NCBI GenBank assembly: GCA_916048095.2
Contig: OU696592.1
Coordinates: 59,126-123,125, forward strand
Source: Sacculina carcini
Lineage: Eukaryota; Arthropoda; Thecostraca; Sacculinidae
Length of the DNA: 64,000 nucleotides
Direction of reading: 5' to 3'
Below the pieces are notes generated by a model. That model saw nothing but the letters and a program-made list of their open reading frames with translations. It had not been told where the DNA came from and did not search any database. Each line of letters begins with the position of its first letter. The stretch's first letter is position 1. Positions 62,601 through 64,000 of the stretch are shown here, one piece after another. A program made the position numbers and the translations under genes.

Positions 62601-62668
62601 TGCTTACCACACTGGTGGCAGGTGACGTCACCACAAAATGATCTCTCTTCGACCACTCGACCAACTCA
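31206..62668 (-). CDS. eEF2K: eukaryotic elongation factor 2 kinase, 13 exons, 5' end not found
   Basis: Exons in order of transcription: 62539-62668, 49207-49379, 46766-46940, 44455-44630, 43663-43742, 39258-39412, 37970-38158, 37468-37584, 35155-35334, 34448-34642, 32158-32327, 31676-31863, 31206-31318. Splice phases agree at every junction and give 679 residues before TAG. The family phosphorylates eEF2 and slows translation elongation in the cytosol under Ca2+/calmodulin. Visible in order: calmodulin-binding segment (LWKRALEK...MPDVW), alpha-kinase domain with VAK, QMEAKLWGEEYN, KYNSNSGFV, DIQGVGDLYTDPQIHT, GDGNLGTRGM and the zinc-site HSHVCSAIC, then a Ser-rich regulatory loop and Sel1-like C-terminal repeats. 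The order matches vertebrate eEF2K. The start codon and acidic N-terminus are missing, and the loop is shorter than in mammals, so exons may be missed between 35.3 and 37.5 kb. Confidence 0.93.
31325..31360. repeat. (CA)n microsatellite at last eEF2K acceptor
   Basis: This is a pure CA tract on the plus strand, read as (GU)n in the eEF2K pre-mRNA, about 7 nt from the 3' splice site. Confidence 0.95.
31676..31863 (-). CDS. eEF2K: eEF2K exon: penultimate
   Basis: The first base completes Trp, giving WYKVALSSAYTADNE, which aligns with the HWY-type repeat of the family. HSLLGHCAHMYMTGG follows. The acceptor is GTGTGGACAG and the donor GCAG/GTCTCT. The middle is Ser/Gly/Ala-rich and diverged. Confidence 0.88.
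32158..32327 (-). CDS. eEF2K: eEF2K exon: Sel1-like repeat
   Basis: It encodes ADVERDTVLRGVQLLQSAAE and then VGHKQSALDLARCYELG, a clear Sel1-like repeat, ending DWKLSLHW. The donor CACTG/GTCCGT splits the Trp codon. Confidence 0.93.
32821..32916 (+). repeat. 32-bp minisatellite, about 3.5 units
   Basis: Units start at 32821, 32853 and 32885 with GGGAAAACTCAAATGTTTGG and end CATTTGG(A/C)CACA or CATA. A partial unit precedes them. It lies directly upstream of the retrotransposon remnant at 32918. Confidence 0.93.
32918..34330 (+). pseudogene. non-LTR retrotransposon remnant: RT thumb plus C-terminal domain
   Basis: On the strand opposite eEF2K, between two of its exons. Broken by several stops and frame changes, it reads: DVSRLISALGKINIELNVGK and CEIVSLDP (end of an RT); YVSVTRAVYFLRAA; LRAAAAPHSAV and AVRVSATLRL; ALNDIIHCNLASAGIAAVLE, RPDGIT and LLWDVTCVNTL; PGAAAQWAEECKRRG; and finally VPLAIETTGV and ERRETTWLRQCISLAAIRGN. 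I recognise this order from C-termini of RT proteins widespread in invertebrates, but cannot name the clade. Clearly non-functional. Confidence 0.75.
34389..34432. repeat. (CA)n(GA)n microsatellite just inside an eEF2K intron
   Basis: In transcript sense this is (CU)n followed by (GU)n, starting about 16 nt after the strong donor at 34448. Confidence 0.9.
34448..34642 (-). CDS. eEF2K: eEF2K exon: Sel1-like repeat region
   Basis: The acceptor GGTGACAG gives IGRF directly after the previous KYHE, as in other eEF2Ks. It encodes AAKFHLECALQCRHLDATLL, a Sel1/TPR-type helix pair. The donor CAG/GTGAGA is strong and followed by a CT/GT microsatellite. The acceptor lacks a GU repeat. Confidence 0.92.
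35155..35334 (-). CDS. eEF2K: eEF2K exon: C-terminal domain start
   Basis: Sixty codons in phase 0. RASHVDAEVCRLL and VLGQIHFDLAKYHE match the helix pair that opens the C-terminal domain. The acceptor is GGCGTATGCAG and the donor GAG/GTGTGT. Confidence 0.9.
35713..36135 (-). pseudogene. ORF1 (gag-like) fragment of an I/R1-type retrotransposon
   Basis: The ATG at 36135 opens a 140-codon frame: a Pro-rich leader, then LKPFRHLDGFGNIGDVPVET, GPLLVKYETNTVAARAIKAI and HPYLGVCALD. This resembles the RNA-binding part of I/Nimb/R1-type ORF1 proteins (KxxPF...G.LLVE...HxxLN pattern), without the zinc knuckles that should follow. Its 5' part is present and its 3' part lost, the reverse of usual LINE truncation. 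It lies in an eEF2K intron between 35334 and 37468. Homology is weak and by eye. Confidence 0.55.
36136..36680 (-). other. GC-rich block upstream of gag-like ORF
   Basis: Base composition is clearly more GC- and CpG-rich than the surrounding intron (for example CGGCGTCGGAC twice). It probably belongs to the 5' region of the same degraded retrotransposon. The plus-strand frame 36364-36681 shows no known domain. Confidence 0.4.
37226..37310. repeat. (TG)n-rich microsatellite
   Basis: Interrupted TGTGTATGTG tract. Frames through it are low-complexity artefacts. Confidence 0.9.
37468..37584 (-). CDS. eEF2K: eEF2K exon: regulatory loop, part 2, with RxRxxS site
   Basis: The acceptor is TTGGTGCAG after GT repeats. 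It encodes GVDELSESMIEAVRLKRSRF followed by VSETSTASSDSF. The RSRFVS sequence (Ser codon 37519-37521) has Arg at -3 and -5, like the growth-factor-regulated inhibitory serine of mammalian eEF2K. The donor TCG/GTCCTC is non-consensus, so the end is provisional. Confidence 0.75.
37970..38158 (-). CDS. eEF2K: eEF2K exon: regulatory loop, part 1
   Basis: The acceptor is GGTGTGTGTGTCAG. Sixty-three codons, phase 0 at both ends, rich in Ser, Asn and His (VWRNSGDESSAHSNSAASV, then VTRRHSSECWSSDEPTSPS). The low-complexity, phosphorylatable character is that of the loop following the kinase domain. The donor CAT/GTACTT is weak, so the 3' edge is less sure. Confidence 0.8.
38905..38993 (+). mobile_element. 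3'-end fragment of the telomere-adjacent retrotransposon family
   Basis: GGTTGGTAATAGTACTTGCA and then GCCACTGAATTTGCCTGTAA, followed by (TAA)n, matches the end of the element at about 17233-17300 (GGTGGTAATAGTGCTTGCAC and GGATTTGCCTGTAAT followed by TAA repeats). Only the last ~90 bp are present, a severe 5' truncation typical of LINEs. Confidence 0.8.
39258..39412 (-). CDS. eEF2K: eEF2K exon: glycine loop and zinc ligands
   Basis: It encodes GECYGDGNLGTRGMALFF followed by HSHVCSAIC. The Gly-rich loop and the His/Cys/Cys zinc ligands close the alpha-kinase fold. It ends with three CAG codons before the donor GTTATT. The acceptor is CATACAAG, with a GT tract 15 nt upstream. Confidence 0.95.
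39604..40847 (-). mobile_element. hAT-like non-autonomous element, family 2, copy 2
   Basis: Left end TTGGGGTGTCAAAAAAGTTA and right end TTAACTTTTGACAGCCCTA are inverted. The perfect 8-bp duplication ATCATTAC lies at 39596-39603 and 40848-40855. The core matches copy 1 (25491) in inverse orientation, including the segment read here as ENHVLIPVQVNAYCQVRQC on plus (40178-40489) and in copy 1 on minus (27144-27389). It lies inside the eEF2K intron 39413-43662. Confidence 0.9.
40930..41883 (+). mobile_element. 5'-truncated L2/CR1-like retrotransposon copy
   Basis: Only the RT thumb/C-terminal coding part and the 3' end remain. The end TGTGCGCTATAGAAAATCC plus (TTG)n agrees with the full-length element at 54.7 kb (GTGCGCTATAACAAATAC plus (TTG)n). 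The left limit is approximate. Confidence 0.85.
40940..41650 (+). pseudogene. C-terminal fragment of L2/CR1-like ORF2
   Basis: The open frame of 236 codons starts inside the conserved SSxxRNLGxxxDxSL motif. It contains FTLRQFYPIRPYID, IFSHIDYCNSIFFHLP, RFVLRLPPR and WSAKSLFFSAPRVYNYLPLH, each with a counterpart in the intact ORF2 at 55062-58013. It ends in a Ser/Pro/Leu-rich tail. It lacks YADD and the endonuclease, so it is non-functional. Confidence 0.88.
41884..42569. other. intronic DNA without recognised feature
   Basis: Part of the eEF2K intron 39413-43662. It has a short GT tract (41899-41912) and CA-rich text near 42270-42300. No recognised coding or element end. Confidence 0.5.
42570..42879 (+). 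pseudogene. short protein-coding relic, family uncertain
   Basis: One frame reads NTTELLHWYPDSEKTTTASF and then AKHLWYLSERLMTLAVFDEG before decaying after ERRVSLDL. The HLWYLSE..LALAFFD-like pattern is one I associate with repeat-borne hypothetical proteins in invertebrate genomes, but I cannot assign it. It has no start or domain context. Confidence 0.35.
42972..43018. repeat. perfect 21-bp inverted repeat (hairpin) with 5-nt loop
   Basis: Arms 42972-42992 and 42998-43018 are exact reverse complements (GTAGCGCGCTAACTACTCC...), separated by AACTC. The arms are GC-rich in an AT-rich intron. It could be a hairpin RNA, a cruciform or the fold of a small foldback element. Confidence 0.95.
43663..43742 (-). 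CDS. eEF2K: eEF2K exon: catalytic loop
   Basis: This 80-bp exon encodes SGHELIVVDIQGVGDLYTDP followed by QIHTAD. It carries the aspartates expected to bind metal and act in catalysis in alpha-kinases. The acceptor is GTGTGTGTATGTAG and the donor GATG/GTGAGG. Apparent coding beyond the donor is intronic. Confidence 0.95.
44455..44630 (-). CDS. eEF2K: eEF2K exon: alpha-kinase hinge and substrate region
   Basis: The acceptor is TTATTCAG and the donor GAGCG/GTGGGT. It encodes VDIVQMCVIEM, the LFHLEHFIEGQYVKYNSNSG stretch and LTPQAFSHFTFER, whose His is expected to help bind structural zinc. It ends in phase 2, completed by the first base of the next exon. Confidence 0.95.
45739..46746. mobile_element. 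hAT-like non-autonomous element with internal tandem duplication
   Basis: Termini CAGGGTTTG... and ...CAAACCCTG are inverted, with a perfect 8-bp duplication CTAAGATG at 45731-45738 and 46747-46754. About 200 bp from the left end (GGTTTGTTTGGTTTAAACC to TGACATGATTTTA) are tandemly duplicated (second copy from 45940). The interior is rich in GGTTTTTT and has no transposase frame. The right end lies 11 nt from the donor of the eEF2K exon 46766-46940. Confidence 0.92.
46766..46940 (-). CDS. eEF2K: eEF2K exon: catalytic lysine region
   Basis: The acceptor is TTGTACAACAG after a GT tract. The first base completes Ala, followed by KKLSNF. FVAKCY holds the ATP-binding lysine, and YEDVRLQMEAKLWGEEYN is the best conserved stretch. 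The donor AAG/GTGCTC is weak, and a hAT-like element lies only 11 nt into the intron. Confidence 0.93.
47531..47598 (+). repeat. 35-bp tandem duplication
   Basis: CACCAGCGCTGCTAGAAAAG and following bases occur at 47531 and again at 47566. It sits at the edge of the degraded RT remnant. Confidence 0.85.
47600..48530 (-). pseudogene. non-LTR retrotransposon RT C-terminal remnant split by a minisatellite
   Basis: On the minus strand, 48523-48299 encodes ELSHFCYLGSEASDGRSEYR and then SPISAPAKLQLFCACVEF...GESWSL. This matches the FKYLGS...WxS..IS..TKLRLFxxxVxSxLLYGCETW pattern after the RT domain of many LINEs. Below the minisatellite, RRRLNLLDHALRRSS corresponds to the RRRLRWLGHVLRM motif that follows further downstream. 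The relic is degraded and spans two frames. It lies in the eEF2K intron 46941-49206. Confidence 0.7.
47840..48298. repeat. 56-bp minisatellite, about 8 units
   Basis: Unit boundaries are at 47891, 47947, 48003, 48059, 48115, 48171, 48227 and 48283, each starting TATGGTCCGGCCAGCAGG. Units differ mainly at GATAGGG/GTCGGG. Because 56 is not a multiple of 3 and the unit lacks minus-strand stops, the array is open in several frames and produces artificial frames of 170-280 codons. Confidence 0.97.
49207..49379 (-). CDS. eEF2K: eEF2K exon: start of alpha-kinase domain
   Basis: It follows a 13.2-kb intron. The acceptor is ACTAG with a modest pyrimidine tract, and the donor GCGC/GTCAGT. It encodes VDSMPDVWNNF and then HRYNA, the W-x-x-DEV-type strand and GAMRHCFRA, matching the N-lobe of the kinase and completing the calmodulin-binding segment. 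It ends in phase 2. Confidence 0.93.
49410..50520. other. intronic DNA without recognised feature
   Basis: AT-rich part of the 13.2-kb eEF2K intron. No conserved frame, RNA gene or transposon end identified. Confidence 0.5.
50523..50602. repeat. (TA)n microsatellite, about 40 units
   Basis: An uninterrupted TA tract of about 80 bp, preceded by CACACACA. Poly-Tyr/Ile frames across it are artefacts. Confidence 0.97.
50603..51417. other. intronic DNA without recognised feature
   Basis: Ordinary intron sequence up to the target duplication of the family-1 hAT-like element. Confidence 0.5.
51426..52557 (+). mobile_element. hAT-like non-autonomous element, family 1, copy c (host of the Tc1-like insertion)
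   Basis: Left terminus TAGAGTTGGGAATTTTATG and right terminus CATAAAATTCCCAACTCTA are perfect inverted repeats. The 8-bp duplication GTTATTAC lies at 51418-51425 and, after the nested insertion, at 60429-60436. The interior matches copies a and b. It encodes no transposase. Its last two bases, TA, were the target of the large Tc1-like element. Confidence 0.93.
52561..52665 (+). repeat. left terminal array: five 21-bp units with POU octamer
   Basis: Units start at 52561, 52582, 52603, 52624 and 52645 with CATTTGCATTTTGATTTG and are practically identical. Each holds ATTTGCAT, the reverse complement of the octamer ATGCAAAT. A degenerate sixth unit lies at about 52791-52807. These are the expected transposase-binding ends, here iterated. 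Confidence 0.95.
53045..53129. mobile_element. 85-bp foldback MITE, pogo/Tigger-like
   Basis: CAGTGGATCCTCCAAATAGC and the inverse of ...GCCATTTAAAGGGCCGACTG form imperfect inverted halves (CAGT...AAATAGCGAA against CAGT...AAATGGCGAA), flanked by TA on both sides (53043-53044, 53130-53131). The CAGTGGANCCTCCAAATAGCG-type start resembles pogo/Tigger ends. Short and diverged. Confidence 0.6.
53543..54589 (-). CDS. Tc1/IS630-like transposase (DDE), intact 348 codons
   Basis: Cuts and pastes its element at TA dinucleotides. The N-terminus (about residues 10-45) is a helix-turn-helix, RKRIIDAYNNEVDWKTVATT then LGVNVKTAYNWLK. A second helical region lies at 75-105 and a basic linker (KRRGGNN) near 50. 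The catalytic triad reads WVDETNFN (D150), IIIDNAPVQ (D233) and APYSYLLNPIELLW (E267), a DD33E spacing by my count. ATG at 54589 is the only sensible start, and the length is usual for the superfamily. No stop or frameshift. The two inverted 21-bp arrays are its likely binding sites. The family is found in varied invertebrates; subfamily not determined. Confidence 0.92.
   Translation of the reverse strand: MKYNKISLQDRKRIIDAYNNEVDWKTVATTLGVNVKTAYNWLKNNQGSPKRRGGNNVKKNPEIVGTLTTAVEKTPSITLSELQAIVTAQHGCRLCINTIRNWLDGEMFSLKSVRPTVDRMNIEENKAKRALFMEELFRIRSEGRTLVWVDETNFNMYCKRSHGRSKVGTRASVVLPASKGANLHIIGAMTSSRVVYISTRRGSFKKDDCAEWFESLIEQFRTAELHDPTIIIDNAPVQNNIEEIFENNADIGLLRLAPYSYLLNPIELLWSTMKSQIKRKLRDRMPQVLNMTAGGDSGLSMAEQRMQLLENIALETIAEINEQQLQTFTNRVEKYYSAAIRREDLLEA
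55062..58013 (-). CDS. ORF2: AP-endonuclease and reverse transcriptase, apparently made by UGA readthrough
   Basis: The open frame begins right after the ORF1 stop and runs 983 codons. The first ATG (57803) lies 70 codons in, inside the endonuclease fold. Upstream of it SIGFLNIRSARNKTTHISHL is the canonical endonuclease start with its catalytic Asn. Then follow LAETWL, ILGDFNF and SDHSLL (endonuclease), NYRPISLLSFASKLLE, LDMSSAFD, GVPQGSILGPILF, FHIYADDIQLY (RT; YADD about residue 636 from the ATG) and the SRLDYCNSL, CRFVL and FFFSAPRLYNSIP C-terminal motifs typical of L2/CR1. It nicks DNA and primes reverse transcription. All catalytic motifs are intact. The N-terminus implies ORF1-ORF2 fusion by readthrough or a non-AUG start. 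Confidence 0.9.
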   Translation of the reverse strand, partial: LSPSSDSSLPLSISAQFPCRSSISSLYCSSLPSPQPSPHFNSKYLSIGFLNIRSARNKTTHISHLFASHNMSILCLAETWLLDSDISSFSANLPSCSSFLHKSRDSSKSSGGGVGCLFSKGLSISSLSNLVSSPTSFEFLALTLSVPSFNKFCILIIYRPNHPGTSAMFFQEFPPLIEAVSSIFSSHFIILGDFNFWLDSPSANPYCLNFISLLTSHGLSYSSLSPTHISGHTLDLILFPSPFLSTDPVPSDIFVFPPDSSVSDHSLLLSTLPLTCPPSHTPSSYRNYKCFNSIQFHSLLSSCLPISALYYLPPHDIYPYFSSALSHINNCMFPIITRSSSSRSPPWSSPQLRVLKSLQRRLERTWRRSRSSSDWLLFCSARSSFTSALSAAKSSYYSSKLSSLSRSSKSLWSTLNSLCGLNSPAFSSPLTATEFSTFFSEKVKLTQSSIPTHCAALTHTSTHHRFTSFSHIDLHGILSLVSSSKLSFSPADPINFPAISKSLPSLVPYLLHLINSSFLHGQFLADKHAIVRPILKKQNLDSSILSNYRPISLLSFASKLLESAISAQLSPFICQSLDPFQSGFRPSHSTESVLLSISNGILSHFSYRRSVLLVLLDMSSAFDLVNHSILIHDFSHLGISSSALSLLKSYLSGRTYSVNFNSSVSDPIHLSSGVPQGSILGPILFNLYMSSLCPILRKYSTSFHIYADDIQLYIPLPFPSPSFLSDILSTISSWASSRHLLLNPSKSEFLALHPPRILPPRLPLILSSTVRNLGVIFDSSLSSSDNILSVARTCRLILRSLYPIRSYLDRPSAIKLIHSHVFSRLDYCNSLYIHAPRRSLKILQRVINQSCRFVLHPVPCRHTSRFLFQFRWLPIIPRIHFRLCCLIYKLLHDPHQPSYLRLLLTPCLTPSRIPLPLVCPRAVNESPWSSKSFFFSAPRLYNSIPVHITSSLSYNSFRSKLSKHFFDLSFDPVSHTLTPFASL
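58014..59147 (-). CDS. ORF1: PHD-finger and zinc-knuckle protein of the L2/CR1-like element
   Basis: I start it at the ATG at 59147 (MPNRSDIDRLCCCGES), since the frame upstream lacks another ATG. The N-terminus is a C4HC3 PHD-type finger (CCCG..., CEGCSAVFHPSC, FWVCASC). An alpha/beta segment follows with VQVKTARPTSSGGFVLRCST, like the RRM-like part of LINE ORF1 proteins. Near the C-terminus are zinc knuckles (CCGLGHKFERC, CGYCAGPHPSSAC, CVNCTNHGHASNH). It probably binds element RNA, and the PHD finger might contact chromatin. It stops with UGA followed by CUA, in frame with ORF2. Confidence 0.88.
   Translation of the reverse strand: MPNRSDIDRLCCCGESVSAVAHIVCEGCSAVFHPSCAALSTPAYNAVKKHKLFWVCASCKTDFVLVKRNPLTVEKVTSVMECRFTKLRTELLDDLRDFHPSRCASANADENTASHHNVPARTIALVVKNKSKEPVRADNLQQHLQTVQVKTARPTSSGGFVLRCSTEDAAAQAAKSLADNIDGVQVAVLNKQQTILPKITLVDVPPSSPDSLLTSLRAKNSFLTDVPEADLKLFFITPPKQGRSHAVLGVSPGVRQKIREGGDRLFVHLRCCRVYDRFWVTRCSCCCGLGHKFERCPTKVPVCGYCAGPHPSSACPDRSTLKCVNCTNHGHASNHSVFSPQCSSFLAVRNSIRARTLLAPIPSPPTVIPRHPSPMLN
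59316..59377 (-). repeat. right terminal array, inner part (three 21-bp units)
   Basis: Three units containing AAATGCAAATGGA, the inverse of the left array, with ATGCAAAT in each. The array is cut by the truncated LINE at about 59378 and resumes at 60346. Confidence 0.93.
59378..60345 (+). mobile_element. 5'-truncated L2/CR1-like retrotransposon inside the terminal array
   Basis: It starts within the RT thumb coding region and ends GTGCGCTCTAAATATATTG plus (ATTG)n. Terminal-array units flank both sides (AAATC at each junction), so it is a later insertion. The tail differs from the (TTG)n of its relatives, indicating another subfamily. Confidence 0.9.
59402..60040 (+). pseudogene. C-terminal fragment of L2/CR1-like ORF2
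   Basis: The frame continues upstream as SSVRDLGIVLD and contains VARSCRLILRALYPIRPYLD, FPRIDYCITLYFNTPR, SCRFVLSPVPCRHTS, WLPIIPRVHYKLAC and SKSF/SFFAPRFYNSLPLHV, collinear with the intact ORF2. It has no catalytic RT motif left. Confidence 0.9.
60346..60426 (-). repeat. right terminal array, outer part (four 21-bp units)
   Basis: Four units alternate between ATGGAGCAAATC and ATGGATTAAATC linkers, each with ATGCAAAT. The array ends at GCAAATGATA, adjoining the TA duplication at 60427-60428. Confidence 0.95.
60437..61339. other. intronic DNA without recognised feature
   Basis: The eEF2K intron resumes here after the nested insertions. CA-rich text occurs near 60760-60800. No recognised gene or element. 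Confidence 0.5.
61340..61402. mobile_element. possible pogo/Tigger-like terminus relic
   Basis: ATATTTGGATGTGTCC and CTATTTGGATGTGTCC are repeated, followed by TCTGTA. Read on minus this gives TACAGAGGACACATCCAAAT and then AGCGGACAC, resembling pogo/Tigger terminal sequences (compare 53045-53129). No partner end was found. Confidence 0.35.
61403..61460. repeat. two adjacent perfect AT-rich palindromes
   Basis: 61403-61424 (half-site AGCAATGATTA) and 61429-61460 (half-site GTAAAAAGGTTTATAA) are perfect self-complementary palindromes of 22 and 32 bp, separated by 4 nt. Confidence 0.95.
61550..61587 (+). repeat. short interstitial TTAGG-like stretch
   Basis: GGTTAGGTTAGGCTAG followed by GGTTAGGCTAGGTTAG is a degenerate TTAGG run in the orientation opposite to the telomere array. 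Confidence 0.6.
61625..62480. other. intronic DNA without recognised feature
   Basis: AT-rich sequence between the palindromes and the first identified eEF2K exon. The short frame at 61636-61827 has no recognised domain. Confidence 0.45.
62539..62668 (-). CDS. eEF2K: eEF2K exon (first one identified): calmodulin-binding region
   Basis: The acceptor is TGTGTGTGTGTGCAG and the donor AAG/GTCAGT. The exon begins with one base completing a codon and encodes 43 residues ending SEHSLWKRALEK. The Trp-containing basic helix corresponds to the calmodulin-targeting motif just before the kinase domain. No in-frame ATG is present, so at least one more upstream exon exists. Confidence 0.85.
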
Positions 62669-62984
62669 CTGCACACACACACACAAACACATGCACATGA
62701 GCACTGGAGAAAACGTCACATGAGTATTGTAATGTGTGTCGCACATGTGACGTCTGTGTTAGGTAACTAAAAACATGTTGACACTATTTGACACCGAACA
62801 CAAACACACTACCACACATGAACTCACCGACATACACACACAACCTAGAGACATACAATCAATTTATGTGTGCAATAAACACACGGATATAGCATTTTCA
62901 TAAGCAAACAATGCTAAAGACACACACACACACATACACATACACACAACATAAAAGCTGTGAGAGACAAAAAAATGAATCACA

Positions 62985-63175
62985 GACAGACGCGCGTGGG
63001 CATCACTGCCCCACGCGCGACTACAAGACGTCACGCCACAACCGCAGCTCAAACAGGACTCCACGCTCAAACCGTGACACACACACCCACGCGCACAGTC
63101 CTCACCCGCCGCAACAACCAATCAGCGGCGAGCCGGTCACTCGCTCGCCGCCGCGGGGCATGAACAATGCACAGA
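62985..63175 (-). promoter_or_regulatory. CpG-rich block with CCAAT motif, candidate upstream exon/promoter of eEF2K
   Basis: It stands out for GC and CpG content (GCCGCCGCGGGG, CACGCGCGAC). CCAATCAGCG lies at 63118-63127. On the minus strand a donor-like GGCGG/GTGAGG occurs at about 63100-63110, upstream of the first identified eEF2K exon. This fits a promoter with a non-coding first exon, but no coding N-terminus or TSS motif is identified, so it is speculative. Confidence 0.3.
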
Positions 63176-63179
63176 GTGA

Positions 63180-63330
63180 CACTCATACATACATACAAAC
63201 ATGCATACATACAAACATGCATACATACAAACATACAGGCATACATACAAACACACTACACAACAAGAACGCAAACGCGAATCACACACACACACACACA
63301 CCAAACCACACACACTCCAACGAACTCACA
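63180..63330. repeat. ACAT/CATACATACAAA minisatellite and CA repeats
   Basis: Units of ATACATACAAACATGC are followed by CACACACA. Thr/His-rich frames here are artefacts. Confidence 0.9.
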
Positions 63331-63339
63331 CACTCTCTC

Positions 63340-64000
63340 GCTCACAATCACACCACAAAAGTCAAAATGAATAAAACAGCAGAAAAATCTCTATTTTACC
63401 AGGGTAAATTATCACACACCAATAGAATTTATACCACGGTAATAACCCGAGTTAAACCGTGCTAGATGATCAAATTATAGCAAGCACGTTAGCACTGTCT
63501 TCCATTCCATTCACATACATTCATAGAGTACAGGCAAAAGCAATCATCAGCATTGTGTAAATAATATATTACATTTACACAATGATGACGATTCCATTAC
63601 ACATTTACGTTGTTACATTACTAGCCAAAAATACATCATGCTTTAATAGCGACAATTCAGCATCTTGTGCGGCAATTGCTCGTCTATACTGTCAATCATC
63701 TGGCATACTTCAACATTAAGTGCCAGTAAGTCACATTCATAGCAGGACCGGACCCAAGCATAGGCAAACTAAGCGTCTGCCAAGGACCTCTGATTAGTGG
63801 GGCCTCGCATGGACTCATCATGAGAAGCACTATATGCATTGTGCCAATCATGAAGGATAGAACAAATGCATCGTCGAGTCTCTATAGATTATTATATGTA
63901 TACATTATTCAGAAATATTTTAAGACCTTGCTGCCATCAAAGCACGAAACGTTCATTTTTATTTTTATTGTATGATATCTATAAGTCATCGTAATCAATA
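63340..64000. other. right-edge flank without recognised feature
   Basis: AT-rich sequence. I searched the minus strand for an acidic N-terminal eEF2K exon and did not find one. Confidence 0.45.

Noticed and set aside
62911-63465. 184-codon Thr/His-rich plus-strand frame
   Set aside because: It runs through CA and ACAT repeats; low complexity only.

Overview
The window is nuclear DNA from an animal chromosome end. An 11.1-kb, almost perfect (CCTAA)n array lies at 4001-15148. TTAGG is the ancestral arthropod telomere repeat. A spliced host gene with 0.1-13 kb introns and the density of DNA transposons, non-LTR retrotransposons and a tRNA-derived SINE also fit an arthropod. The host gene is eEF2K, which flies are reported to lack, so a non-dipteran arthropod is more likely. 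Species is not determined.

Layout. 1-3800: an 11-bp satellite that carries CCTAA in every unit, separated from the telomere by a 200-N scaffold gap. 4001-15148: telomere in the orientation of a left chromosome end. 15149-17308: a 5'-truncated non-LTR retrotransposon fused directly to the telomere. 17309-23330: AT-rich subtelomeric modules, duplicated in tandem, with a GC-rich hairpin motif every 100-250 bp. 23331-30360: unique DNA plus hAT-type non-autonomous elements, one carrying a SINE. 31206-62668 (minus strand): 13 exons, 679 codons plus stop, of eukaryotic elongation factor 2 kinase, transcribed toward the telomere. Its 5' end is not found and probably lies beyond the right edge. 62.7-64 kb: CpG-rich DNA and CA/ACAT repeats.

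The eEF2K introns hold most of the rest: remnants of at least three other non-LTR families, two hAT-type elements with perfect 8-bp target duplications, and a nest at 51.4-60.4 kb. In the nest a 1.1-kb hAT-type element received, in its terminal TA, a 7.87-kb Tc1/IS630-like transposon. That transposon was then hit by one full-length and one truncated L2/CR1-like retrotransposon. The whole nest can be read from target-site duplications.

Most interesting points: (1) the full-length L2/CR1-like element has ORF1 and ORF2 in one frame, separated only by UGA followed by CUA, a known readthrough context, and the endonuclease N-terminus has no AUG of its own; (2) the Tc1-like element has terminal inverted arrays of a 21-bp unit, each unit with a POU octamer (ATGCAAAT); (3) most eEF2K 3' splice sites are preceded by GU repeats; (4) the telomere-like 11-bp satellite and the placement of sequence outside an apparently terminal telomere. 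No CRISPR, rRNA or free tRNA gene was seen.
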